This document shows positions 1 through 6,382 of a DNA stretch of 9,730 nucleotides, piece after piece. A program made the translations under genes and the position numbers. The notes below the pieces were generated by a model, which saw nothing but the letters and a program-made list of their open reading frames with translations, ran no database searches and was not told the origin of the DNA. Each line of letters starts with the position of its first letter. Within the stretch, counting starts at the first letter, position 1. The DNA is taken from assembly GCA_019242465.1 (NCBI GenBank), contig JAFAVL010000655.1, positions 1 through 9,730 of the forward strand, in the 5' to 3' direction. Origin of the DNA: Chroococcidiopsidaceae cyanobacterium CP_BM_RX_35. GTDB taxonomy: Bacteria > Cyanobacteriota > Cyanobacteriia > Cyanobacteriales > Chroococcidiopsidaceae.

Positions 1-269
1 TGTCCACACAAAGGCAATCTGACTTTGTGCGGTTTCAGGTCAAAGATCGGGGTCGTGGCATTCCGGCAGACAAACTGGAAACTATCTTTGGTCGATTTCA
101 GCAGGTAGATGTCTCTGATGCGCGGCAGAAAGGAGGAACGGGTCTAGGTTTGGCAATTTGTCACAGTATTGTGCAGCAACATGGGGGTAGCATTTGGGTG
201 GAAAGTACGATGGGTGAAGGAAGTACCTTCTATTTCACCTTACCTGTGCCCTCAGAGAGAGAAATATGA
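1..269 (+). CDS. Sensor histidine kinase, C-terminal ATPase domain (5' truncated by window)
   Basis: This is the tail of a two-component sensor kinase; the open frame runs from base 3 without a start, so the gene begins outside the window. The visible 88 residues are the end of a HATPase_c domain. The G1 box is seen as KDRGRGIP, the F box as FGRFQQVD, and the G2 box as GTGLGLAI, followed by the usual GSIWVESTMGEGSTFYFTLP ending of hybrid/phytochrome-like kinases. The N box, the phosphorylatable histidine and any sensor domain lie upstream and cannot be judged. The stop overlaps the start of the next gene in ATGA (266-269), so the kinase and the receiver are probably translationally coupled and are likely partners. 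The family assignment is firm; the signal sensed is unknown. Confidence 0.95.
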   Translation, partial: STQRQSDFVRFQVKDRGRGIPADKLETIFGRFQQVDVSDARQKGGTGLGLAICHSIVQQHGGSIWVESTMGEGSTFYFTLPVPSEREI

Positions 270-643
270 CTAAACGCATCCTAATTGTTGACGACGAAGA
301 GGCAATCCGAGAACTTGCTTGCGCCTGTCTAGAGGATTTGGGCGGTTGGGAGGCAATTGTAGCTGCATCTGGTCGGGAAGGGCTTCTAAAGGCTAAATTG
401 ACTCCTTTAGATGCAATTCTCCTCGATGTCTCCATGCCCGAGATGGATGGCATCCACTTCTTTGCAGAGCTGCAAGCTAATCCGGTCATTCAGACGATTC
501 CAGTCATTTTGCTGACGGCTAAGGTGCTAGCTGACGACCGTGCCCAATTTGCACAGATGGGTGTAGCAGGAGTCATCATCAAACCTTTCGATCCAGTAGA
601 GCTGAGCGAACAAGTGGCGGAAATTTTAGGTTGGAGCGTGTAA
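266..643 (+). CDS. Single-domain response regulator (CheY-like receiver)
   Basis: A 125-residue protein made only of a receiver domain. The acidic pocket is D9/D10, the phosphoacceptor is D54 in LLDVSMPEMDG, the switch Thr is T84 (VILLTAK), and the conserved Lys is K106 in IIKPFDP. There is no output domain, so it should act by protein contact or as a phosphorelay intermediate. Its start overlaps the kinase stop by 4 bases (ATGA), which fixes the start and suggests that the upstream kinase phosphorylates it. It is about 40% identical by eye to the receiver at 1896-2282, including the CLxDLGGW segment and the LGW ending. The partner assignment is inference from gene order; the receiver identity is clear. 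Confidence 0.95.
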   Translation: MTKRILIVDDEEAIRELACACLEDLGGWEAIVAASGREGLLKAKLTPLDAILLDVSMPEMDGIHFFAELQANPVIQTIPVILLTAKVLADDRAQFAQMGVAGVIIKPFDPVELSEQVAEILGWSV

Positions 644-675
644 AGCCTAGTTCAGCAGTGCCAAAATCTCCACAT

Positions 676-707
676 CTTATCAGTTTCTTATTTTTTTTTC
701 CTAGTCT
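676..707 (+). promoter_or_regulatory. Putative activator-dependent promoter, copy 1 of a shared motif
   Basis: CTTATCAGTTTCTTA lies at 676-690, followed by a run of nine T. A -10-like hexamer TAGTCT starts exactly 12 bases after the motif (702-707). The same 15-mer and the same spacing occur at two other promoters in the window. The CTTA half-sites recur with an 11-base period, as in OmpR/PhoB-family binding sites. It faces the SH3b gene, 72 bases before the ATG at 780. The promoter role is inferred from recurrence and spacing. Confidence 0.6.
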
Positions 708-779
708 CGATAGTGAGAATAGTCATATAAAGAGAAGACAACTTATGTCATCTCTACTTGAGAGAACGAGTCAAAAACC

Positions 780-1511
780 ATGAGACAGATTAAGACAATG
801 AAAAATCTAAAATTTATAGCTGTTCAATCAGCAACTGTTTCAATGTTGTTAGGGTTTGGGCTTTCTGTTGCACCAGCCCATGGTCAAGGTGTTCCTACAG
901 ACTTAGCCAATGCTGCTAAGGAAGCTTGTGTCAATTCAGCAAAGTCAAAGGGTTTTCAAGTTGACCAGATTGTTTCGGTTGCCCCTTCTGGTACTGATAG
1001 AGCCAATGTTGGTTTGAACCTCTCCCGTGATGGACACCCATTTAAACTCACTTGCGGGTACAGCAAAACAGCTGGTGCAGCCATTGGTAACGACTCGACA
1101 GCGACAACAACCTCTGCATCACCAGCGACAACAACCTCTGCATCACCGGATCTAAGACCGCTATGGTGGCTACTGATACCAGTAATAGGACTACCACTGC
1201 TACTATTGTGGACTAGAGGTCGTGATCGAGGTCGCGATTCAGCAGTCAGTACTGCTGTTGAACGCTATAGAGGTCGCGATTCAGGAGTCAGAACTGCTGT
1301 TGAACGCTATAGAGCAGTCGTTCGCAGGAGTGGAAGCTCTGTTAATATCCACTCAGGGCCGGGTGATAGCTACAAAGTGACTGGCACTCTCCATGACATG
1401 CAACAAGTGACTCTATCCGGTCGCCAGGACAATAACTGGTTGGAGTTAAGTGAGGGTGGTTGGGTACCTGCTCAGTACCTTGAGACAAACCCAGGATACA
1501 TCAGTCAATAG
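780..1511 (+). CDS. Membrane-anchored bacterial SH3-domain (SH3b) protein with tandem internal repeats
   Basis: A 243-residue envelope protein, no precise function recognised. Residues 7-35 form a signal sequence (MKNLKF, a hydrophobic core, then APA-HG as a possible cleavage site). ATG 798 (residue 7) may be the true start, since it gives a more typical signal peptide. A small domain with two cysteines (C50, C92) follows. Then come a Thr/Ser/Ala/Pro linker with ATTTSASP repeated twice, a transmembrane segment (about 128-144, LWWLLIPVIGLPLLLLW), an Arg-rich stretch with a duplicated 14-residue unit (150-177), and a C-terminal SH3b domain (about 180-236, with NIHSGPGDSYKVTGTL and WLEL..GGWVPAQYL). 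SH3b domains commonly bind peptidoglycan or regulate wall enzymes; that role here is inference. A shared promoter motif lies upstream and a hairpin follows the stop. Confidence 0.85.
   Translation: MRQIKTMKNLKFIAVQSATVSMLLGFGLSVAPAHGQGVPTDLANAAKEACVNSAKSKGFQVDQIVSVAPSGTDRANVGLNLSRDGHPFKLTCGYSKTAGAAIGNDSTATTTSASPATTTSASPDLRPLWWLLIPVIGLPLLLLWTRGRDRGRDSAVSTAVERYRGRDSGVRTAVERYRAVVRRSGSSVNIHSGPGDSYKVTGTLHDMQQVTLSGRQDNNWLELSEGGWVPAQYLETNPGYISQ
1101..1147 (+). repeat. Tandem duplication, 24-base unit, in the SH3b gene linker
   Basis: The 24-base unit beginning GCGACAACAACCTCTGCATC occurs twice head to tail (1101-1124 and 1125-1147, identical over 23 bases). It encodes ATTTSASP twice. The length is a multiple of three, so the frame is kept. 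It lengthens the flexible linker before the membrane segment. Confidence 0.9.
1228..1311 (+). repeat. Tandem duplication, 42-base unit, in the SH3b gene
   Basis: Two adjacent 42-base units (1228-1269, 1270-1311) differ at only a few positions. They encode RGRDSAVSTAVERY and RGRDSGVRTAVERY. The unit is 14 codons, placed between the membrane segment and the SH3b domain, and each copy is strongly basic. A partial third copy (RGRD) precedes the first. Confidence 0.9.
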
Positions 1512-1895
1512 TCAATAATGGAACCACGGCAGAATGGCTAGGATTAGCAATTCATCGCTGTGTTGGGATGGTTTTGCAACCATCCCAGGCTTCTTTGATT
1601 CGCAAGGCGCGAGAATTTCTCGCTTTAACATCTGCCTGAAGCAGGAATGCAAGTAAGGTGAAAATTATGTATCTTCAACAACAGTTGTATTGTTGTCCGT
1701 AACAAATTCGATCAGCTTTTTGTCTGAGTAGGTTAGCCTTTTCTAGAGGTAAGTTAAAACTGATATGCAATTTTCAGATACCTATTATATTCCAACAGGA
1801 AGAAAGTCTGGAGCATTAAGCAGCGTGTCGGTATTGCCTCCTAATGTCCACTTCGTATGGTATGCATCTCTTTGTGGAACTAACCGAAAACAGCA
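1512..1895. other. Intergenic region between the SH3b gene and the second receiver
   Basis: This 384-base stretch holds the hairpin at 1564-1587 and a second near-perfect palindrome, GCGAGAATTTCTCGC, at 1609-1623. It also has a short possible frame at 1765-1902 (45 codons, ATG to TAA) that overlaps the receiver start by 7 bases. It has no well-placed ribosome site and I recognise no family in it. TATTAT at about 1784 could be a -10 box for the receiver, but I see no convincing -35. Confidence 0.5.
1564..1587 (+). terminator. Hairpin after the SH3b gene, probable terminator
   Basis: A perfect 10-bp stem, TGGGATGGTT with AACCATCCCA, closes a TTGC loop 53 bases after the stop at 1511. The downstream sequence (GGCTTCTTTGATT) has only a weak T tract, so it may be an inefficient terminator or an RNA 3'-end stabiliser. 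Confidence 0.6.
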
Positions 1896-2282
1896 ATGCT
1901 AACTAAGTCAGTTTTGCTTATTGAGGATGAGGCTAACATTCGGGAGATTATCCAAGCCTGCTTGAGCGACCTAGGTGGGTGGAACGTTCAGGCATGTTCC
2001 TCTGCTCAAGCAGGACTGAAACATTTAGCAACAGAACATCCGGATGCTATCGTTGTCGATGTCTTGATGCCGGGCATGGACGGAGTAGCCTTTATCCATC
2101 AACTGCGTGAAAATCCGCTATATAGGTCAATTCCAGTCGTACTCCTAACAGTCAAGGCCCGTTGGTTTACACCACAAGAACTTCATCGGCTCGGGGTGGT
2201 TGACGCAATTGCCAAGCCATTTGATCCGGCTACCCTATCTAGTAGGATTGGCTCTGCTCTGGGATGGGCTTCGAGCAAGTAA
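1896..2282 (+). CDS. Single-domain response regulator (CheY-like receiver), second copy
   Basis: A 128-residue stand-alone receiver domain. Acidic pocket residues are E10/D11, the phosphoacceptor is D55 in VVDVLMPGMDG, the switch Thr is T85 (VVLLTVK), and the conserved Lys is K107 in IAKPFDP. No DNA-binding or enzymatic output domain is present. It aligns without gaps over most of its length to the receiver at 266-643 and shares the unusual CLxDLGGW and LGW segments, so the two are paralogues. There is no kinase next to it on this side. It is probably transcribed alone, because a hairpin and 384 bases separate it from the gene upstream, and it converges on the transglycosylase gene. Its kinase may be the one at the window start, which is inference only. 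Confidence 0.95.
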   Translation: MLTKSVLLIEDEANIREIIQACLSDLGGWNVQACSSAQAGLKHLATEHPDAIVVDVLMPGMDGVAFIHQLRENPLYRSIPVVLLTVKARWFTPQELHRLGVVDAIAKPFDPATLSSRIGSALGWASSK

Positions 2283-2353
2283 ATCGCAGTGGTGCATTCA
2301 TCATAGTTCAAAAACGGTTGTTGGGTAACACAAGTAAAAGAAAACAATCTCTT

Positions 2354-4666
2354 TTAGCTCTTTGTGGGATGCGCCAGGGTTGCACACTTGGCTATCTGTT
2401 GTCCTGCCTGGGGAGTGTACAGCCGCCAATAGTTCCAGTAGTTGCCGAATACCTGCTTGACATAGTCTTTGGTTTCTGCAAATGGGATAGCTTCGACAAA
2501 TCTGTCTGGGTTTCGCAAGCTGAGTTCCCGTTGCCATTTCACCACCTGCTTACCACCAGCATTGTAACTAGCTACTGTCAGTAAAATGTTATTTTTGTAT
2601 TGTTGAGAGAGCGAGTCTAGTAACCATGTACCTAGATTAACGTTTTCGTTAGGATTGTCTAGAGCGTATGACTTAAGACCGAGACGTTTAGCTGCTATGG
2701 CGGCGATTTCCGGTTTCACCTGCATTAAGCCAGTAGCGCCAGCTGCGGAGCGAATTTGCGGCATAAATTGTGACTCTTGCCGAATCAAAGCTACCACTAG
2801 CAAGGGGTTGAGTTGCCGCTGCGTTGACCAGGTTTGGATGATATCGGCAAACGGTAAGGGATACAGCGCCTGCCAGTACATGAGTTTCTGCTTAAGTGAC
2901 TGGTATTGGAGCTGCTCAGAGGGAGTATCTCTATCCTCCAACTGGGAAACTTGCGCAATCCCGGTCAAATAATCTCCTACTCCCTGTCGCAGTAGACCAT
3001 CAGTGAATTGTTCGACTACTGTTGGGTGGAGTCTGTTTTGAAATTCCGCCTCCCACAGAGTCCAGACATCTTGGTCTTGTCCCAATAGGTAAAGTTCTTG
3101 TAGCATAGCTGACCCACTTGGTAACGGCGAGCGTGTAGGCAGCACCACTGGTAGTGCCAACCGAGGTATATCAGTAAAGTTGCCGACGTTACAGCCCAAC
3201 GCCACTGCTGAGCGCCAAGCATAGTAGGATTGTGGATGCCAAGTCAACACTTGCGTCCAAGCCGTTCTCGCTTCTGGTTGCTGACCTAGTTGCTGAGCCC
3301 ATTTTCCCAGCCCAAAACCCGCTTCCCTTGCTGATAGACTATTAGGGTTTTGAGTCATAATTGGCTTCGCCCATTGCAGTGCAGCTGATAAATCCCCTGT
3401 CTTGGCTTTCGCTTGCGCCATCTGCCACCGCAAGGCTGCGGCGGCATCGGAAGTGCCATACTTAGTCAGCAGCAATTGCTGCGCCAATGTCGCCGCATTG
3501 TCACTTGTGAGATGAGTCAACGTTCTCAAAGGAGGAACCTCCGGGAGCAACGCTCTTTGCTTCGTCAAAATAGTAACTTCTGTAGCAAGGGCTTCGCCTG
3601 CCCGATTGGGGAATTGGTCTACCACTTGGTCTAGATCTGGCACTGCCTCTTGAGCAGATTCGATTTGGGCGATTTGCAGGAGGGCATTGGCAGTTTCTGG
3701 GGCTTTAGGAAAGTCCTGCACCACTTGTCTGTAGGCTTGGAAAGCTGCTGTTGGCTGCTGGGCTAGCTGGAGAGCTCTTGCACTAAGGTAAGCATTTTGA
3801 GGCGTATGCGAGGCTCTAGCGTAAGCGGCACTAGCTTGACCGTATTTCCGGTTTTCCCAATAGCCCTTAGCAACCGCCTCCCAATCTTCTGGAAGGAGGG
3901 TCCGGTTTGCACCTACAGTGGTAGCTCGGTTGACTAATTGATCCAGAACTGTGGTTATACTTGGGCTGTCAAAGGCATATTTAGCCAGTAACACCATTAG
4001 TTGAGGCTGCTGCGGATTCTGCTTTAGCCAGATTTGCACCATCTCTAGAAGGCGAGGATGGCTAGGGAAGTTAGCTAGGATTTGCTGCCAATCATTCAGA
4101 TTCGTTTTTCCTAACTCCCACAGAGCTTCAGCTGCTACTGGTGACTCAGGATAGCGGTCCAGTAAGTCCTGCCATGCCGCGATCGCTTTGGCTTTGTCGC
4201 CGAGCAATACTGTCCCCAGGGCGCGTTTAAGCACAATGTAGGGAGCTAAAACGGGATAGTCATACTCCAGTCCATCCAACCATTTCAAGGTCTCCGCCCC
4301 CTGCTGCCGTTGTAAAGAATCAATTGCCAAGAGATAACGAGCGCGGTTACGGTCTTGCGAGTCAGGTCCCTGGGCTATTGCTTGCAGTGCTCTTGTCCGC
4401 TGCATTGGCGCTTTGGTTGCCAGAGCAAACACTGTAGATGAGCCCAACTGCTCCAGTTTAGGCTGGTTCGGTTGCGGAAATAAATTCCAACTAGTGTGGA
4501 ACCTGGAAAAGCTAGCAGGCTTTGTGACTAGTCCGATGATACTAAGCAGTAGCCCGCATAGGCTAAGCATGATGACAAAAGCGATGAGTCTTCTCAATCG
4601 TCTTTGTCTCAGGTAACGATTGTGAGCGAGGGAACGACGTGTTTTTTTCCTATATCTTCTTGGCAA
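2354..4666 (-). CDS. Lytic transglycosylase with N-terminal TPR-like region (Slt type)
   Basis: A 770-residue peptidoglycan-cleaving enzyme that forms 1,6-anhydro-muropeptides. The basic N-terminus (residues 2-28) precedes one membrane segment (about 29-48, LIAFVIMLSLCGLLLSIIGL), so the body should be periplasmic. Residues of about 70-560 are helical, TPR-like repeats such as AFQAYRQVVQDFPKAPETAN. The SLT domain begins near residue 610 with ALIRQESQF (catalytic Glu 631), then GATGLMQVKPE, NVNLGTWLL, VASYNAGG, and ETKDYVKQVFGNYWNYWRLY. The start is TTG at 4666, with GGAG 7 bases upstream on the minus strand (4674-4677); the next Met is inside the membrane segment, so TTG is preferred. It lies 54 bases after the CAAD gene on the same strand, a probable operon. 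Confidence 0.95.
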   Translation of the reverse strand: MPRRYRKKTRRSLAHNRYLRQRRLRRLIAFVIMLSLCGLLLSIIGLVTKPASFSRFHTSWNLFPQPNQPKLEQLGSSTVFALATKAPMQRTRALQAIAQGPDSQDRNRARYLLAIDSLQRQQGAETLKWLDGLEYDYPVLAPYIVLKRALGTVLLGDKAKAIAAWQDLLDRYPESPVAAEALWELGKTNLNDWQQILANFPSHPRLLEMVQIWLKQNPQQPQLMVLLAKYAFDSPSITTVLDQLVNRATTVGANRTLLPEDWEAVAKGYWENRKYGQASAAYARASHTPQNAYLSARALQLAQQPTAAFQAYRQVVQDFPKAPETANALLQIAQIESAQEAVPDLDQVVDQFPNRAGEALATEVTILTKQRALLPEVPPLRTLTHLTSDNAATLAQQLLLTKYGTSDAAAALRWQMAQAKAKTGDLSAALQWAKPIMTQNPNSLSAREAGFGLGKWAQQLGQQPEARTAWTQVLTWHPQSYYAWRSAVALGCNVGNFTDIPRLALPVVLPTRSPLPSGSAMLQELYLLGQDQDVWTLWEAEFQNRLHPTVVEQFTDGLLRQGVGDYLTGIAQVSQLEDRDTPSEQLQYQSLKQKLMYWQALYPLPFADIIQTWSTQRQLNPLLVVALIRQESQFMPQIRSAAGATGLMQVKPEIAAIAAKRLGLKSYALDNPNENVNLGTWLLDSLSQQYKNNILLTVASYNAGGKQVVKWQRELSLRNPDRFVEAIPFAETKDYVKQVFGNYWNYWRLYTPQAGQQIAKCATLAHPTKS

Positions 4667-4720
4667 GGTCCTACTCCAGTTAGTTTTTCTGTCATCCTGA
4701 CCTTGTCATGCAAGTTTTAA

Positions 4721-5134
4721 TCAATGCTTGAGAAATCCCTGAATTAATTGAGATAGCTCTTGTCTAGTTGATGCTCGCAGTAAGTAGCGGTTTGTAAACC
4801 AGAATGAGTAGCCGATTCCGATTAATTTCAAGGTTGATTCCAGTAGTGGAATGTCATTCAAGATATCTATTACCGCCAAAACTATTCTAAGAGTAATGAA
4901 CGCTGCCAGAATCAGACCTATGCTGACAAGCGCCTGCTTGAATTGGTTAAAGAACCTACCAAGGTTATCAGGTAAATCAGCCAAAAAAGCGGAAGTTTGC
5001 CTGCCAATTTGCTGCCATTTCTCATCAGGTTGAGCAGCTACAGAAAGCTGTGTCTGAGCATCAGGTTCTGACACTGCCACAGTTTTAGAAAATTCGGTTG
5101 CCTCGGATTCTGGTTGTTGCTGTGAAGATTCCAT
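4721..5134 (-). CDS. CAAD/CURT1-domain membrane protein
   Basis: A 137-residue cyanobacterial protein. Residues 1-45 are polar, Gln/Glu-rich and probably disordered. An amphipathic helix follows (about 55-68, LPDNLGRFFNQFKQ), then two membrane segments: about 69-89 (LVSIGLILAAFITLRIVLAVI) and about 100-117 (LKLIGIGYSFWFTNRYLL). Between them is NDIPLLESTLKLIGIGYSFW, and the end is STRQELSQLIQGFL; these are the hallmarks of the CAAD domain. The family is known both as an appendage of cyanobacterial aminoacyl-tRNA synthetases and as stand-alone CURT1-like proteins that bend thylakoid membranes. This copy has no synthetase attached. Genomes usually carry several copies, so I do not assign curT. 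It sits between broken murA (72-base gap) and the transglycosylase (54-base gap). Confidence 0.88.
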   Translation of the reverse strand: MESSQQQPESEATEFSKTVAVSEPDAQTQLSVAAQPDEKWQQIGRQTSAFLADLPDNLGRFFNQFKQALVSIGLILAAFITLRIVLAVIDILNDIPLLESTLKLIGIGYSFWFTNRYLLRASTRQELSQLIQGFLKH

Positions 5135-5206
5135 AGTTTTGATGATTGTGTACTCTTAATGGAAAAAGTGAATTAAGCAAAGGGTGCTTATACATCAAAA
5201 ACAGCT

Positions 5207-6107
5207 TTAAGTTGTGCGAGAGCAGCAGCTTTGCACTCGCTGTATCTTTGCTCCCAGTTGCTGTAGCTTCCGTTCAAAATTCTCGTAGCCTCTATCTAGG
5301 TGATGCAGTCCCTGAAAATGGGTTATACCATCTGCTGCCAAGCCTGCCAGCACAAGTGCTGCTGAGGCACGTAAATCTGTGCTAACAACTGTTGTTCCTG
5401 TGAATTGTGATACTCCTTGGATAATGGCATGGTTTTGCTTGACCCGAATATCTGCTCCCATTCGGTTCAGTTCTGTAACATGCTGCAGGCGATTCTCAAA
5501 CATGGTTTCAGTCATTATACTATTGCCCTGACCCAGAGCTAGCAATGCCATAAGTTGTGCCTGTAAATCAGTTGGAAAACCTGGATAAGGCGCAGTTTCA
5601 ATAGCTATGGCTGTGTGATGCTGTTGGGGAACGATTCGTAATCTGAACATCTGCTCCCATTGCCTGTAGTCCACGAATATGAAGTTCTACGGGTCTGGCA
5701 CCAATTGCACAGCCCCCAGGCAGAGGAACTTGCGCGACTCCAAGCCGTGCTAATAGGGGACCAATCAAAAAGAAGCTAGCACGCAGTTTGCTAGCTAACT
5801 TAGAGGGAGCGGCAGATTGACTGATGTGGCTAGCATTAATGTCTAGCACATCGCCACGTTTCTCCCATCGCACGCCCAGAGATGAAAGGATCTGACCCAT
5901 CCAGGTCACATCTAGCAGGGAAGGGACATGACGAATGCGACAATCGTCAGCACAGAGTAAAGCTCCAGCCATAACAACTAGGGCAGAATTCTTGGCACCA
6001 CTGATTTGAACTTCCCCCTGCAAGGGATATCCGCCCCAGATTTGCAGCTCTTTGCTGCTCTTTTCAGGCAGGGTGAGGAGGCTTTGGGAACTCAATGAAA
6101 ACGTCAT
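5207..6107 (-). pseudogene. murA: murA (UDP-GlcNAc 1-carboxyvinyltransferase), internal deletion plus frameshift
   Basis: MurA starts peptidoglycan synthesis by moving enolpyruvate from PEP to UDP-GlcNAc. The start is ATG at 6107, with AAAGGA (6115-6120) 7 bases upstream. The first frame (to 5598) reads normally up to [11 protein letters not shown] and contains ISGAKNSAL (Lys of the active site) and [11 protein letters not shown] with the catalytic Cys at residue 133. It then runs into unrelated sequence and stops. The second frame resumes in another phase at [20 protein letters not shown] and continues through [20 protein letters not shown] and LDRGYE to a normal end at 5207. Compared with E. 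coli MurA, roughly residues 138-282 are missing, and the joint is near 5630-5645. Both barrel-like domains lose core strands, so it should be inactive. A functional murA must exist elsewhere. A sequencing or assembly error is possible but would have to remove about 430 bases. Confidence 0.88.
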
Positions 6108-6209
6108 AATTTTATCCTTTGAACTAACGTTCTGCTTCAGAGTCAGTTCCTGCCACCATAGGTGGTGAGAGCTACATTTAGAAAAATACTTTGGTGGCTT
6201 TGTTTGTAA

Positions 6210-6241
6210 GATATAGGGCAAGAATGTAAGAAACTGATAAG
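6210..6241 (-). promoter_or_regulatory. Putative activator-dependent promoter, copy 2 (towards murA)
   Basis: On the minus strand CTTATCAGTTTCTTA occupies 6241-6227. After 11 bases comes TATATC (6215-6210), the best -10-like hexamer of the three copies. It faces the broken murA gene, 103 bases before its ATG, and could drive the murA-CAAD-transglycosylase run. The motif and spacing match the other two copies exactly; the function is inferred. Confidence 0.6.
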
Positions 6242-6323
6242 GGCAAAGAGATTATTAAAAACAAGAGACTATTTCAAAAGGCTCTTGAGTGCAATCATGT
6301 CTTTTTGAAAAATTTGCAGTGTT

Positions 6324-6355
6324 CTTATCAGTTTCTTATTTTTTACGACTATGGT
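6324..6355 (+). promoter_or_regulatory. Putative activator-dependent promoter, copy 3 (towards the 6383 gene)
   Basis: CTTATCAGTTTCTTA lies at 6324-6338, followed by six T and then TATGGT (6350-6355) starting 12 bases after the motif. Including one flanking T before and the T run after, it matches copy 1 over 22 bases. It would give a leader of about 20 bases for the gene at 6383. It is divergent from copy 2, 82 bases away. Confidence 0.6.
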
Positions 6356-6382
6356 CAGCTCAACATGTAAGAGATCAGCAAA

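Noticed and set aside
1609..1623. Palindrome GCGAGAATTTCTCGC as an operator for the second receiver
   Set aside because: It lies almost 290 bases from the gene, just behind the terminator-like hairpin, and no second copy is present in the window.
1748..1766. A fourth, imperfect copy of the promoter motif on the minus strand (CATATCAGTTTTAACTTA)
   Set aside because: Three extra bases break the 11-base period, the first CTTA is changed, and no minus-strand gene lies downstream.
2336..2355. AAAAGA/TCTTTT inverted repeat between the convergent receiver and transglycosylase genes
   Set aside because: A 6-bp A/T stem overlapping the end of the transglycosylase gene is likely chance; I cannot support a bidirectional terminator.
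5146..5385. A plus-strand open frame opposite the murA 3' end
   Set aside because: It is a shadow of the well-conserved MurA C-terminal coding sequence on the minus strand.
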